64,000 nucleotides of DNA, taken from the NCBI RefSeq assembly GCF_001422735.1, contig NZ_LMLZ01000012.1, forward strand, positions 216,616 through 280,615, in the 5' to 3' direction. This document shows, one piece after another, positions 47,180 through 55,872 of this stretch. The notes beneath the pieces are model-generated. The model saw only the letters and a list, made by a program, of their open reading frames with translations. It searched no databases and was not told where the DNA came from. The stretch is from Acidovorax sp. Leaf78. GTDB lineage: Bacteria > Pseudomonadota > Gammaproteobacteria > Burkholderiales > Burkholderiaceae_C. A program made the position numbers and the translations under genes. Numbering within the stretch: position 1 is the first letter of the stretch; the number at the start of each line of letters is the position of its first letter.

Positions 47180-47557
47180 ATGGGACTTTTTGACGGCGTC
47201 TTGGGCAATGCATCCAAGATCGATGCAGCGAAGATCCAGGAAGAGTTCGGGCGCATTCTCGCGCCCGGCGAGGTGGTGGAGCATGCCTACCAGCTGATCC
47301 GCGATTACTTCGTGTTCACCAACAAGCGGCTGGTGCTGGTGGACAAGCAGGGCATGACGGGAAGCAAGGTGGAATACCACTCGCTGCCCTACAAGAGCAT
47401 CACGCACTTCAGCATCGAAACAGGCGGGACCTTCGATCTGGACGCCGAGTTGAAAATCTGGATCTCGGGCAGCGCCGCGCCGTTTCAAAAGCAGTTCAAC
47501 AAGCGGCTCAGCATCTACGAGGTGCAGTCGGTGCTGGCGGGCTACGTGCTCAAGTAG
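47180..47557 (+). CDS. Bacterial PH domain protein
   Basis: The 125-residue product fits the bacterial PH domain family (bPH_1, former DUF1696). Typical motifs are MGLFDGVLGNASKID, YQLIRDYFVFTNKRLVLVDKQG and IPYKSITHFSIETGG-like LPYKSITHFSIETGGTFDLD. There are no membrane helices. PH proteins of this type are widespread and mostly uncharacterised. It is 51 bp after the thioesterase gene; an AGGAG ribosome site precedes the ATG. Confidence 0.88.
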   Translation: MGLFDGVLGNASKIDAAKIQEEFGRILAPGEVVEHAYQLIRDYFVFTNKRLVLVDKQGMTGSKVEYHSLPYKSITHFSIETGGTFDLDAELKIWISGSAAPFQKQFNKRLSIYEVQSVLAGYVLK

Positions 47558-47692
47558 GCAAGGTGGGGGGCGATGTCGCCGCTTTTCAGGCCTTTGCGAG
47601 GTGCACGGGCCGGGTACCCTGGCGGGACAAGGCGAAACGGTGGCCCGTCGATGGTCGTCCCACGGCACCGGGGTGTCGCCACACAGGAGCTC

Positions 47693-48271
47693 ATGGCGAT
47701 GTCACCTCTTATCTCTGGCCTGGCGTCCGTCGCGTCGATGGTCTTCAACGCCGCCTCGGGCGGATCCTCCAAGTCAGCGGCCACACGTCGCAGCAGCGAG
47801 ACGGCCGATGCGGAGCCCTCTGCGGTCGTCACGCTCAGCCCGCAGGCCGAAGCGCTGGCCGGGTTTGCCGGCAAGGGCATTCTGGTGTCGCAAGGCAAGC
47901 TCGATGGTGCCTTGGGTGCCGTCCAGCGCGGTGGCGCGCAGAGCGGGGGCAGTGCAGGTCTTGCCGGCAATGGCTCGTCCGTGTCGGTGCAGGACTTTCA
48001 GGAGATCCTGACCCGCTTTGGCGCCGACGATGCACAAAAGCAGCAGATCACGGCGGGCTTTGATGCCAACAAGGACGGCAGCATCTCGCACGACGAGTTC
48101 TTGAAGGGCATGGCCAGCACATCGATCCAGAAACAAGGCACCGATTTTTCGCAATCGGTGCTTCAGTTGATGGACAAGGGTGGGGACACCAATGGGGTGG
48201 TGAACCAGAAAGAATTTGCGGCGTTCACCACGGCGTTTGCCCACGCGGAAAAGGGCGTGGCCGCGGTGTGA
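47693..48271 (+). CDS. EF-hand domain protein
   Basis: The 192-residue product starts MAMSPLISGLASVASMVFNA. A low-complexity Ser/Ala stretch follows, then a helical C-terminal half with one perfect EF-hand loop (DANKDGSISHDE). A second loop, DKGGDTNGVVNQKE, is two residues too long. It should bind calcium at one site. ATG 47693 follows AGGAG by four bases; the frame is open to 47573 with no better start. Soluble calcium-binding proteins of this type occur in Acidovorax relatives; their job is unknown. Confidence 0.8.
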   Translation: MAMSPLISGLASVASMVFNAASGGSSKSAATRRSSETADAEPSAVVTLSPQAEALAGFAGKGILVSQGKLDGALGAVQRGGAQSGGSAGLAGNGSSVSVQDFQEILTRFGADDAQKQQITAGFDANKDGSISHDEFLKGMASTSIQKQGTDFSQSVLQLMDKGGDTNGVVNQKEFAAFTTAFAHAEKGVAAV

Positions 48272-48410
48272 TTTTCGGCGGGCCGTACGCCGTACGCTGC
48301 ATATGGCGCGAGTGGAATGTGGGTGGATCGGCGCGTGGGCGCGCTGGGCACGAGACACAGGGCGTGCCAAAACGTGCAAAGGCATGACAGGACTGCGGAG
48401 CCCCCATAGA

Positions 48411-48434
48411 AAAAGCGGCCCGAAGGCCGCTTTT
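48411..48434. terminator. Bidirectional hairpin terminator between the EF-hand and DUF3309 genes
   Basis: AAAAGCGGCC (48411-48420) pairs with GGCCGCTTTT (48425-48434) around CGAA. Runs of T on one side and A on the other allow termination in both directions; it ends both converging genes. Confidence 0.9.
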
Positions 48435-48506
48435 CTCTGGAAGTTGTGACACCTGGATGCTGCGGGCGTTAGCTGCCCACATCACCCCGATGCCGCACTT
48501 TTATAT

Positions 48507-48665
48507 TTATATCCTGCCCATCAGCAGCAGGACCACCAGGATAAGCACCACGAGGCCGATACCACCGCTGGGTCCGTAGCCCCACGAGCGGCTGTGGCCC
48601 CAGGTTGGCAGTGCGCCAACGAGGATGAGGATCAGGACAATCAGCAGAATCAGCGAGAGCGACAT
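48507..48665 (-). CDS. DUF3309 family small membrane protein
   Basis: This 52-residue product is encoded leftward from ATG 48665. It reads MSLSLILLIVLILILVGALP, then TWGHSRSWGYGPSGG, then VVLILVVLLLMGRI. Two membrane helices are joined by a short Gly/Ser/Tyr loop, the exact make-up of DUF3309. Such proteins appear in many betaproteobacteria and are often linked to stress; the function is unknown. A GGAA-like ribosome site lies upstream. It is too short for many gene finders and therefore easy to miss. Confidence 0.85.
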   Translation of the reverse strand: MSLSLILLIVLILILVGALPTWGHSRSWGYGPSGGIGLVVLILVVLLLMGRI

Positions 48666-48823
48666 GGCAGTTCCTTGTTATCGTTACGGTGACTGCATTG
48701 TTGGGCCCAGTGCCGGGGTGTGACCGCAGGTGCTGCGCCTGCTCCAGGGTCAGGAATTTCCGACAGGGGGTGTGGGATTGACGGGGTGGTGGGCACGCGC
48801 GGAGTGGGTCTGCATGCAGTCCG

Positions 48824-49954
48824 CTACGCCAGCTTTCGCAGCGGCACATTGATCTTGAAGACGCACCCCTTGCCCGGCAAGTCTTGCACGGTCAGGCGCC
48901 CTTGGTCGGCTTCGACGCTTCGCCGCGCAATGGACAGGCCCAGCCCCAGGCCCCGCTTGTCGTCAAACCCTTGCTGGAAAGGCTCGAACACTGTGTCGGC
49001 GCTACCCGCGGCAAGCCCGCCGCAGCAGTCCTCCACCTCGATGAGGATCGAATCCACGGACGTGTGCGCGTGCAAGGTCACCTCGCTGCCAGGCCGGGTG
49101 AACTTGAAGGCGTTCTGCAGCAGGTTGCCGAGCGCCGCCAGCAGTAGTTCGCGATTGCCTTCGATCGCGAGTTGGGCGTCCACCTCCACGATGCGCAGGG
49201 TGCAGCCGGTGTCGGCGGCATACAGTTCGGCCACGCGGCCTGCATCCGCCAGAAAGATGGCGAGCGAGAACACGCGAGGGTGCAAGGGTGCGATCGCTGC
49301 ATCGCGAACCGCCGCCAAGGAATGTTGGATCAATCCTTCCATGGAGGCCAGGCTGCGTTTGAGCACTGCACCGGTCGAGCCGCCGACGGGAAGCCTGCCC
49401 GACTCCAGCGCGGCGAACGCCAGTTTGGCGACGTGCAGGTGGTTGCGCAGCTCGTGCGCCAAAAAGCCCAGCCGTTCGTTCTCTTCCTCTGCCTGGCGTC
49501 TGGCCACTTCGACGTCGCGCTGGGCCGCGAACTCAGTCACGGCGTCGGCAATGGCGTTGTCCAGGCAGCGGTTCAGTGTGCGGAACTGATCGACCGAAAA
49601 ATGGGCATCACGTTCGACGGCCAAGTCGGTGATCGCCTGGCACAAATCGCCGTAGTCATGAACGACCTGATCTACCGTGTAGCCTAGCCCCAGCAGTTCG
49701 CCTCCGTGCACCGTCGCCGAAACGCCCATTTCCGACAGCGCTGACGCATTTCCTCCGGAGACCCCTGAAATCTGCAGCCCGCCCACCATGTCGCCGTGAC
49801 CCTCGGCCTCCAGCGTGCGCGTCAACTGGTCAAGAAACATCGGGACGCCGTGCAACAGCTGGGTGTGGGTGGCGCCGCGCAAAGGCCGCATGGCTACCTT
49901 GTCTTTGCACCGTTGAATGAGTTGGTTGCGGTTGTTCAGTATGAAGCTGCGCAT
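48824..49954 (-). CDS. Soluble sensor histidine kinase with an RsbR-like N-terminal domain
   Basis: The 376-residue product has an N-terminal helical domain (1-150, starting MRSFILNNRNQLIQRCKDK) like RsbRD-type sensors. HisKA-like region and phospho-His follow in FLAHELRNHLHVAK, then an HATPase domain (N box LLLAALGNLLQNAFKF, G2 KRGLGLGLSIARR). The G1 box reads EDCCGG rather than DxGxG, so ATP binding may be altered. There is no membrane helix. It is leftward and next to nothing regulatory; the partner regulator is not in the window. A similar domain order occurs in stress-responsive kinases (recollection). Confidence 0.85.
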   Translation of the reverse strand: MRSFILNNRNQLIQRCKDKVAMRPLRGATHTQLLHGVPMFLDQLTRTLEAEGHGDMVGGLQISGVSGGNASALSEMGVSATVHGGELLGLGYTVDQVVHDYGDLCQAITDLAVERDAHFSVDQFRTLNRCLDNAIADAVTEFAAQRDVEVARRQAEEENERLGFLAHELRNHLHVAKLAFAALESGRLPVGGSTGAVLKRSLASMEGLIQHSLAAVRDAAIAPLHPRVFSLAIFLADAGRVAELYAADTGCTLRIVEVDAQLAIEGNRELLLAALGNLLQNAFKFTRPGSEVTLHAHTSVDSILIEVEDCCGGLAAGSADTVFEPFQQGFDDKRGLGLGLSIARRSVEADQGRLTVQDLPGKGCVFKINVPLRKLA

Positions 49955-50170
49955 GGCAATGGCTGTATCGGGCTGCGGCGTGGCGCCGGTCGCAGCGGGG
50001 TCGTGGCGGAATCGTCTCGCGTCGCCTGAATAACGAGACAGTATGCCCCTATGGCGAGTACGCGGTGTTTTCCTACACCGCCGTGCGCGCGGACGTGCTT
50101 CTCCGCACGGATGCGCATATGTTGGATGTTGGGCTTGCGCTCGCCTTCGCTGGCTGTGCTCTTTGTAGTA

Positions 50171-50232
50171 GATGCTATGAAAATTATAGCTATCGGCGCT
50201 TCGCAGTCAAGAGGTAGCGGCTATTTGGACTC
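50171..50232 (+). repeat. Intergenic copy of the dispersed ~65-bp repeat
   Basis: It reads GATGCTATGAAAATTATAGC, then TATCGGCGCTTCGCAGTC, then AAGAGGTAGCGGCTATTTGG. It lies in the 375-bp gap (49955-50329) between the sensor kinase and the efflux operon. The remainder of the gap holds the efflux-operon terminator and the kinase promoter region; no gene was seen. Confidence 0.78.
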
Positions 50233-50270
50233 TAATCTCCGTGCGCTGCAGGGCGATGCAAAAACACAAA

Positions 50271-50294
50271 GAGAAAAACCGGCGCAAGGCCGGT
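50271..50294 (-). terminator. Terminator of the efflux operon
   Basis: ACCGGC (50278-50283) pairs with GCCGGT (50289-50294). Read leftward a T-run follows (TTTTTCTC). It lies 36 bp past the emrB stop. Confidence 0.75.
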
Positions 50295-50329
50295 CTCTCG
50301 TGCGTTGTCATTCTTCGAAAATGCCGCTG

Positions 50330-51973
50330 TCAGTGCGCTCCACCCGCATCGGCCGCGCCGCCGCCTGCGGCCCGTGGCGGCCGCTTGGTCAGCCAGATCA
50401 GCCCGATGAGCAGCAGGAACAAAAACGCCGACCCGAGGAAGATGTCGTTGGCAGCCCGCGTGAAGGCCTGCTGGTCGATCAGCCGGTTGATCTGCGCCAG
50501 CGCCTGCATCTGCGTGAGGCCCGAGGCAGTCAGGTTGTCCAGCGTCTGCCCGAACACACCCTGGCCCTGCACCAGTCCTTCGGTCAGGTGGGCGTGGTGC
50601 ATGGCGGCGCGGCTCTCCCACAGCGTGGTGGCGATCGACGTGCCCATGGCGCCCGCGGTGATCCGCACGAAGTTCGACAACCCCGCAGCGGCCGGTATGC
50701 GCTCGGGCGGGATACCCGCCAAGGTCAGCGTGGTCAACGGGATGAAGAAGAAGGCCATGGCCGCGCCCTGCAGCAGGGTGGGGATCAGGATGTGGATGAA
50801 GTCCGTCTGCACCGTGAACTGCGAGCGCATCCACAGCACCGTGCTGAACACGATGAACGCGCCCGTGGCCATGCGGCGCGGGTCCCACTGGCCGACCTTC
50901 TTGCCCACCAGCGGGGTGAGCAAGATGGCGAACACGCCCACCGGCGCCAGCGCCATGCCGGCCGATGTGGCGGTGTAGCCCATCCACTGCTGCAGCCACA
51001 GCGGCAACAGCACCACGTTGCCGAAGAAGAGGGCATACGCCACCGACAGCGCGAGTGCACCGAAGGTGAAGTTGCGGCCCTTGAAGAGCTTCAAGTCCAC
51101 CACCGGGTGCTTCTCGGTCAGCTCCCACACCAGGAACACCGCAAACGCGACCACGGCCACCACGGCCATGATGACGATCTCGCCGGAGGCGAACCAGTCG
51201 AGCTCCTTGCCCTTGTCGAGCATGAGCTGCAGCGCACCGACCCACAGCACCAGCAGGGACAGCCCCACCGTGTCGATGGGCAGCTTGCGGATCGGCGTCT
51301 CACGCTTGCGGTAGATGCCCCAGGTGAGCAGGCCGGCCAGCAGGCCCACGGGCACGTTGATGTAGAAGATCCAGGGCCAGGAGATGTTGTCCGTGATCCA
51401 TCCGCCCAGCAGCGGCCCGACCACTGGCGCGACCAGCGTGGTCACCCCCCACAGGGCAAGGGCGGTGCCCGCCAGCGCCTTGGGGTAGCTGGCGAGCAGC
51501 AGCGTCTGGCTGAGCGGAATCATCGGCCCGGCCACCAAGCCCTGCAGCACGCGAAAGAACACCAGCATCTCCAGCGACGACGCAAAGCCGCACAGCCAGG
51601 ACGTGAGCACGAAGAGCAGCACGCTCATGGTGAACAGGCGCACCGCGCCAAAGCGCTGCGTGAGCCAGCCGGTGAGCGGCACCGAGATGGCATTGGCCAC
51701 GCCAAAGCTGGTGATGACCCAGGTGCCCTGGCCGGGGCTCACGCCCAGGTCGCCGGCAATGGCGGGGATGGAGACGTTGGCGATGGACGAGTCCAGCACG
51801 TTCATGAACGTGGCCAGCGACAGCGACAGCGTGCCCAGCAGCAGGGCGGTGCCCTGCAGTGGCGCGTAGGCGGCCGGTGGGCCCGAGGGGGCCGAAGGTG
51901 GCGCGGCAGCAGGGGCCGCTGGCGCGGCGGGGGCCTGGCCTGCGGTGTCTGCAGTGGGGTTGGCGGCAGTCAT
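50330..51973 (-). CDS. emrB: DHA2-family multidrug MFS transporter (EmrB type)
   Basis: This 547-residue inner-membrane proton antiporter has 14 predicted helices. It has the DHA2 motif LDSSIANVSIPAIAGDLGVSPGQGTWVI read in parts, and GVANAISVPLTGWLTQRFG. With EmrA and an outer-membrane channel it pumps drugs out of the cell. The N-terminal ~40 residues are Ala/Pro-rich. It starts 12 bp after emrA, same direction. A terminator follows. Its substrates are unknown. Confidence 0.92.
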   Translation of the reverse strand: MTAANPTADTAGQAPAAPAAPAAAPPSAPSGPPAAYAPLQGTALLLGTLSLSLATFMNVLDSSIANVSIPAIAGDLGVSPGQGTWVITSFGVANAISVPLTGWLTQRFGAVRLFTMSVLLFVLTSWLCGFASSLEMLVFFRVLQGLVAGPMIPLSQTLLLASYPKALAGTALALWGVTTLVAPVVGPLLGGWITDNISWPWIFYINVPVGLLAGLLTWGIYRKRETPIRKLPIDTVGLSLLVLWVGALQLMLDKGKELDWFASGEIVIMAVVAVVAFAVFLVWELTEKHPVVDLKLFKGRNFTFGALALSVAYALFFGNVVLLPLWLQQWMGYTATSAGMALAPVGVFAILLTPLVGKKVGQWDPRRMATGAFIVFSTVLWMRSQFTVQTDFIHILIPTLLQGAAMAFFFIPLTTLTLAGIPPERIPAAAGLSNFVRITAGAMGTSIATTLWESRAAMHHAHLTEGLVQGQGVFGQTLDNLTASGLTQMQALAQINRLIDQQAFTRAANDIFLGSAFLFLLLIGLIWLTKRPPRAAGGGAADAGGAH

Positions 51974-51985
51974 GCGAACCCCGGC

Positions 51986-53356
51986 TTACTGCACCGCTGG
52001 CGACTGCAGGGACTGTGACGACGCTGCGGGGGCTGACGCATGTTTTTCGACACGGGGCGCAGGGAGCGTCGTGGCGAGTGCCGGAGCCTTTGCAGTGCCT
52101 GTGCCTGCAGCGCCCACTTTGGGCGACGCCGCGGCCACGGCGGCCTTGCTGCTGCGGCCCAGGTTGGCGGCGATGATCTGCGCGACTTCATCGTCGGCTG
52201 CCTTGAACTGCTCGTCGAACACGGCGGTGGCGGCCACGGGGGTGGAGCGCTGCGTGTCGGCCAGGGTCTTGCCGCTCTGGTCGGCCGTGTCCACCTTGAC
52301 TTCCATCGACAGGCCCACACGCAGCGGGTGCTCGGCCACCTGCTTGGCGTCCAGCGCGATGCGCACGGGCACGCGCTGCACCACCTTGATCCAGTTGCCC
52401 GTGGCGTTCTGTGCGGGCAGCAGCGCAAACGCTGCGCCGGTGCCGGCACCCAGGCCGGTGACAGTGCCGTGGTACTTGACCTTGGTGCCGTACACATCGG
52501 CTTCCAGCTCGGCGGGTTGGCCGATGCGCAGGCTCTGCAGCTGGCTTTCCTTGAAGTTCGCGTCCACCCACAGATCATTCAGGGCCACCAGCGTCATCAG
52601 CGGTGCGCCGGCCTGCACGCGCTGGCCCACCTGCACGCCGCGCTTGGCGACGTGGCCGTCCAGCGGCGCGACCAGTTGGGCGCGTTGCACGGCCAGGTAG
52701 GCTTCGCGCACGCGGGCCGAGGCGCGCTGCACGTTGGGGTGCTGCTCGATGGAGGTGCCTTCGGTCTGCGTCTGGCTGGCGGCCAGTTGCTCTTGCGCGG
52801 CCACCACGGCCGACTGTGCGGCGGCCACGGTGCTCTTGGCGGCCGTGACCTGGGCAGTGGCGTGCTGGAACTCTTCCTTGCCCACGGCGCCGCTGGCCAT
52901 CAGCGGTGCGCGGCGGGTCACGTCGTCTTGCAGGCGTGCGGCTTCGGCCTGGGCGCGGGCCAGGTCGGCACTGCGCAGGCTGACCTGGGCCTTCAGCGTG
53001 GAGTTGTTGGCGAACAGCGTGCGCACCTCGCGCACCGCCTGCGCCAGCTGGGCCTCGGCCTGCTCCAGCGCCACGCGGGCGTCGGCGGGGTCGAGCTTGA
53101 CCAGCAACTGGCCGGCCTTGACGTAGTCGGTGTCGTCCGCGCCGATGGAGACGACGGTGCCGCCCACCTGGGGCGTGATCTGCACCACGTTGCCCGCCAC
53201 GTAGGCGTTGTCGGTGGTTTCAAGGTGGCGGCCATTGGCCCAGTGCCAGGCGCCCCAGCCGATGGCGGCGATCGCCACGGCAGCGGCGATCACGGTCAGG
53301 CCGCGGCGGCGGGCGGGGTTGGTGGCTTCTTTGGGGGTGGCAAGGGGTTCGCTCAT
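51986..53356 (-). CDS. emrA: EmrA/HlyD-family membrane fusion protein
   Basis: The 456-residue product has one N-terminal membrane helix (LTVIAAAVAIAAIGWGAW), a biotinyl-lipoyl-like barrel (NGRHLETTDNAYVAGNVVQITPQVGGTVV, read in parts), a long coiled coil (about 100-230) and a C-terminal beta-domain. The last ~90 residues (AVAAASPKVGAAGTGTAKAPALATT and similar) are unusually Ala/Pro-rich. It bridges EmrB to the outer-membrane channel. It is the second gene after the channel gene, with a REP pair in the 199-bp gap. Confidence 0.93.
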   Translation of the reverse strand: MSEPLATPKEATNPARRRGLTVIAAAVAIAAIGWGAWHWANGRHLETTDNAYVAGNVVQITPQVGGTVVSIGADDTDYVKAGQLLVKLDPADARVALEQAEAQLAQAVREVRTLFANNSTLKAQVSLRSADLARAQAEAARLQDDVTRRAPLMASGAVGKEEFQHATAQVTAAKSTVAAAQSAVVAAQEQLAASQTQTEGTSIEQHPNVQRASARVREAYLAVQRAQLVAPLDGHVAKRGVQVGQRVQAGAPLMTLVALNDLWVDANFKESQLQSLRIGQPAELEADVYGTKVKYHGTVTGLGAGTGAAFALLPAQNATGNWIKVVQRVPVRIALDAKQVAEHPLRVGLSMEVKVDTADQSGKTLADTQRSTPVAATAVFDEQFKAADDEVAQIIAANLGRSSKAAVAAASPKVGAAGTGTAKAPALATTLPAPRVEKHASAPAASSQSLQSPAVQ

Positions 53357-53461
53357 GGCAGTGGTCTTTCAGGAATGCTTGTTATGTGGTTTTTGTAGGG
53401 GGCTGGCTCGGGGCAGGCTCGGGGCTGTCGCACTGGTCAGCGTTCAGGCGTCATCCCGACT

Positions 53462-53519
53462 GTTCGGGCTGAGCCTGTCGAAGCCTTGCGCGGCGCTTCG
53501 ACAGGCTCAGCGTGAACGG
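53462..53519. repeat. Inverted pair of REP-like units between the channel and emrA genes
   Basis: TTCGGGCTGAGCCTGTCGAAGC (from 53463) faces CTTCGACAGGCTCAGCGTGAA (from 53497), forming a large hairpin. It is the same family as at 43253-43400. In the operon it might reduce read-through from the channel gene to emrA. Confidence 0.88.
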
Positions 53520-53555
53520 GTGGCGGATCGGCATGTGTGCAGCCTCAGTGGATGT

Positions 53556-55037
53556 CTATCGCGTCGCGGTCTGCAGTACTGCCGTGTCATCCGTCCAGCC
53601 GCCACCCAAGGCCTTCATCAACTGCAGGCGGGTATCGAGCTGGCGGGCGCGCAAATCAACGGCCAGACGGCGCTGGGCCAGGACCTGGTTTTCGGTGGAG
53701 AGCACCACCAGGTAATTGCCCAGACCCGCCCGGTAGCGCTCTTGCGCAAAGCGGTAGGCCTTCTCGGCGCTGGCCACGGCGTCGTCCTGCAGCGCTTGCT
53801 GGCGGGTGAGCGACTGGATGGAGGCCATGGCGTCGCCGGCTTCCTTCACGGCATCGAGCACCGCGCCGTTGTATTGGGCGATGGCGGCGTCCAGCTCGGC
53901 CTGGCGGCCACCCAGCTGCGCGCGCAGACGGCCGCCGTCAAAGATGGGCAGGCGCAGGGCAGGGGTCACGCCCATCTGGCGCGAGCCGGCATTGAACAGG
54001 TTGTCCAGGCCCAGCGAGTTCAGGCCGATGAAGGCGGCGATGTTGATGTTGGGATAGAACTCGCTGCGCGCGCTGTTCACGCCTTGCGTGGCGGCTTCGA
54101 CGCGCCAGCGCGCGGCCACCACGTCGGGGCGGCGGCCCAGCAGGTCGGCGCCCAGCACGTCCGGCACCGTGTTGCGCTGCAGCTGGGCGAGCTGCGGGGC
54201 CAGCGTCGGCAGCGCATCGGGCGCCTGTCCGCTCAGCACCGCGATCTGGCGGCGGGCCAGGGTGATCTGCTCTTCCAGCGCTTCGATCTGGGTGCGGGCG
54301 TCGGGCACGGCGGCCTGGGCCTGCGTCAGCTCGACCTGGCTGTCCAGGCCGGCGGACACGCGTTCCTGCGTCAGGCGCTGCTGCTCTTCGCGCTGCGCCA
54401 GGGCGCGGGCGGCCACGTCGCGTTGGGATACCAGCCGGGCCAGCGCCACATAGCTGCGGCCCACCTGCGCGGCCAGAGTGTTGGCGGCGGCGGCCGCATC
54501 GGCCTGTGCAGCGCGGGCTTGGCCCAGCGCGGCCTGCAGCTCGGCCGCATGCTGGCCGAAGAAGTCCGGCGACCACGACAGCGTGGCCTGCACCGTGCCG
54601 CTGTTGTAGGTGTTGCCGGCGATGGGCGCGGGCACCAGGCCGTTGGCGGTGTAGCGCTGGCGGGTCACATCCACACCCAGGTTGGCCTGCGGGCCGTTGG
54701 CCGCTTCGCGCACTTGGCTCAGGGCAACCGCCTGCTCCAGCCGGGCGCGGCTGACGGCCAGGCTGGGGCTGCCTTGCAGGGCTTGTTCGATCAGCGTATT
54801 GAGCTGTGCATCGCCGAGGGTGGTCCACCACTGGCTGGGTGCGGCGGTGTCGCTGGCGGTGGATGCATTCAGGCCCACGGCGGCGGGCGTGGTCTGCGCC
54901 AGCGGGGTGTGCGGCGCGCCGGGGCTGGCGCAGCCGACCAGCAGGATGGCGGCGGCCAGGGCCAGTGCCGACACGGCGAAATGGGCGGCAAAGGCAGAGC
55001 GGACCGAGGGCAGGGGAGTGGTGGCGGTGGTGGTCAC
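53556..55037 (-). CDS. NodT-family outer membrane efflux lipoprotein
   Basis: This 493-residue outer-membrane channel protein of the RND/MFS efflux type has two OEP repeats. The signal ends in a lipobox (AILLVGC, with Cys lipidated and followed by ASPGAP). The GTG at 55037 (VTTTATTPLPSVRSAF) is preceded by GGAG at good spacing; an ATG further upstream at 55106 or 55094 is the alternative. The family is the outer part of tripartite pumps. It is the first structural gene after MarR. Confidence 0.88.
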   Translation of the reverse strand: MTTTATTPLPSVRSAFAAHFAVSALALAAAILLVGCASPGAPHTPLAQTTPAAVGLNASTASDTAAPSQWWTTLGDAQLNTLIEQALQGSPSLAVSRARLEQAVALSQVREAANGPQANLGVDVTRQRYTANGLVPAPIAGNTYNSGTVQATLSWSPDFFGQHAAELQAALGQARAAQADAAAAANTLAAQVGRSYVALARLVSQRDVAARALAQREEQQRLTQERVSAGLDSQVELTQAQAAVPDARTQIEALEEQITLARRQIAVLSGQAPDALPTLAPQLAQLQRNTVPDVLGADLLGRRPDVVAARWRVEAATQGVNSARSEFYPNINIAAFIGLNSLGLDNLFNAGSRQMGVTPALRLPIFDGGRLRAQLGGRQAELDAAIAQYNGAVLDAVKEAGDAMASIQSLTRQQALQDDAVASAEKAYRFAQERYRAGLGNYLVVLSTENQVLAQRRLAVDLRARQLDTRLQLMKALGGGWTDDTAVLQTATR

Positions 55038-55122
55038 GGGGTTCTCCAGAATGGTTTTGGTGTGTTGTATGGAGGAGGACGAAGGCGGTTGCATCGGTGG
55101 GGCCAAGGCCCCGGGCGTTCCT

Positions 55123-55653
55123 TCATGCTGACGGCGCCGAAGATGCAGCCGGCGTTGAAGGCGTTGACGCCGCTGAAGGCGGCTTGCCGTTCACCAGCAT
55201 GCGGCGCAGCAGGCTCAGCAGCAGTTGCCACTCCGCATGGCTGAAGTCGCTGAGGTGGACGTTGAGCACGTCGGCCAGCACCGCCGGCACGCGCGATGCG
55301 ACCTGGTCGCCATCGGGCGTGAGCGTCAGGCGGACGACGCGGCGGTCGGTGGTGGACCGCTCGCGCACCACCAGGCCCTTGGCCTCCAGGCGGTCCATCG
55401 CGCGGGTCATCGAGGCCGGGTCGGTCTCCAGGTCCCGCGCCAGGCTGGCCACGGTGGTCTGGTCGCAGCGCGAGATCTTGAACAGCGGCAGCCACTGCGC
55501 ATACGTGAGGTCGTGCGTAGACAGCTGCGCGTCGGCCTGCGTGCGGATCGACGACATCACCTTGCGCATCAGGTAGCCCACGCTTTCCTCAGGCTCCAGG
55601 TGGCTGGGGCTGTAGAAACCTTGGGCGGAAGAATCGGAAGGCTGAGATGTCAT
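55123..55653 (-). CDS. MarR-family transcriptional regulator of the efflux operon
   Basis: The 176-residue product starts MTSQPSDSSAQGFYSPSHLE. The winged helix is at about residues 55-120 (DQTTVASLARDLETDPASMTRAMDRLEAKGLVVRE, read in parts; STTDRRVVRLTLTPDG). The C-terminal 20 residues are Ser/Ala/Pro-rich. It precedes the NodT-EmrA-EmrB genes, all leftward, and a perfect palindrome lies 22 bp upstream of its ATG. It probably represses the operon and releases it on binding a drug-like ligand. Confidence 0.9.
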   Translation of the reverse strand: MTSQPSDSSAQGFYSPSHLEPEESVGYLMRKVMSSIRTQADAQLSTHDLTYAQWLPLFKISRCDQTTVASLARDLETDPASMTRAMDRLEAKGLVVRERSTTDRRVVRLTLTPDGDQVASRVPAVLADVLNVHLSDFSHAEWQLLLSLLRRMLVNGKPPSAASTPSTPAASSAPSA

Positions 55654-55674
55654 GGGTAGGGAATTTAATTGACT

Positions 55675-55689
55675 AGACAATGATTGTCT
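55675..55689. promoter_or_regulatory. MarR operator: perfect 7-1-7 palindrome
   Basis: AGACAAT (55675-55681), one G, ATTGTCT (55683-55689). It lies 22 bp upstream of the marR ATG and in the AT-rich promoter region (AATTTAATTGAC). It is the typical size for MarR dimers. Confidence 0.7.
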
Positions 55690-55740
55690 TGGCAATGAGA
55701 AACACCCACAACGGCATCAGGGATTTTTTGTGCGGCGGGT

Positions 55741-55804
55741 TTGCTATGAAATGGATAGCGGCTAGCGCAATGTGGTCAAGCGGTAGGGGCAGATTTTTAG
55801 CCTG
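55741..55804 (+). repeat. Intergenic copy of the dispersed ~65-bp repeat
   Basis: It reads TTGCTATGAAATGGATAGCG, then GCTAGCGCAATGTGGTC, then AAGCGGTAGGGGCAG and ATTTTTAGC. It is the clearest copy and was used with 40464 and 50171 to draw the consensus. It is between marR and the toxin pseudogene. Confidence 0.82.
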
Positions 55805-55872
55805 ATGTTGGCCGCCCACGCTCGGCGCAGTCCGCCGTTGACGCCCCAGAAGCCAGCGCCTCAACCAGCTAG

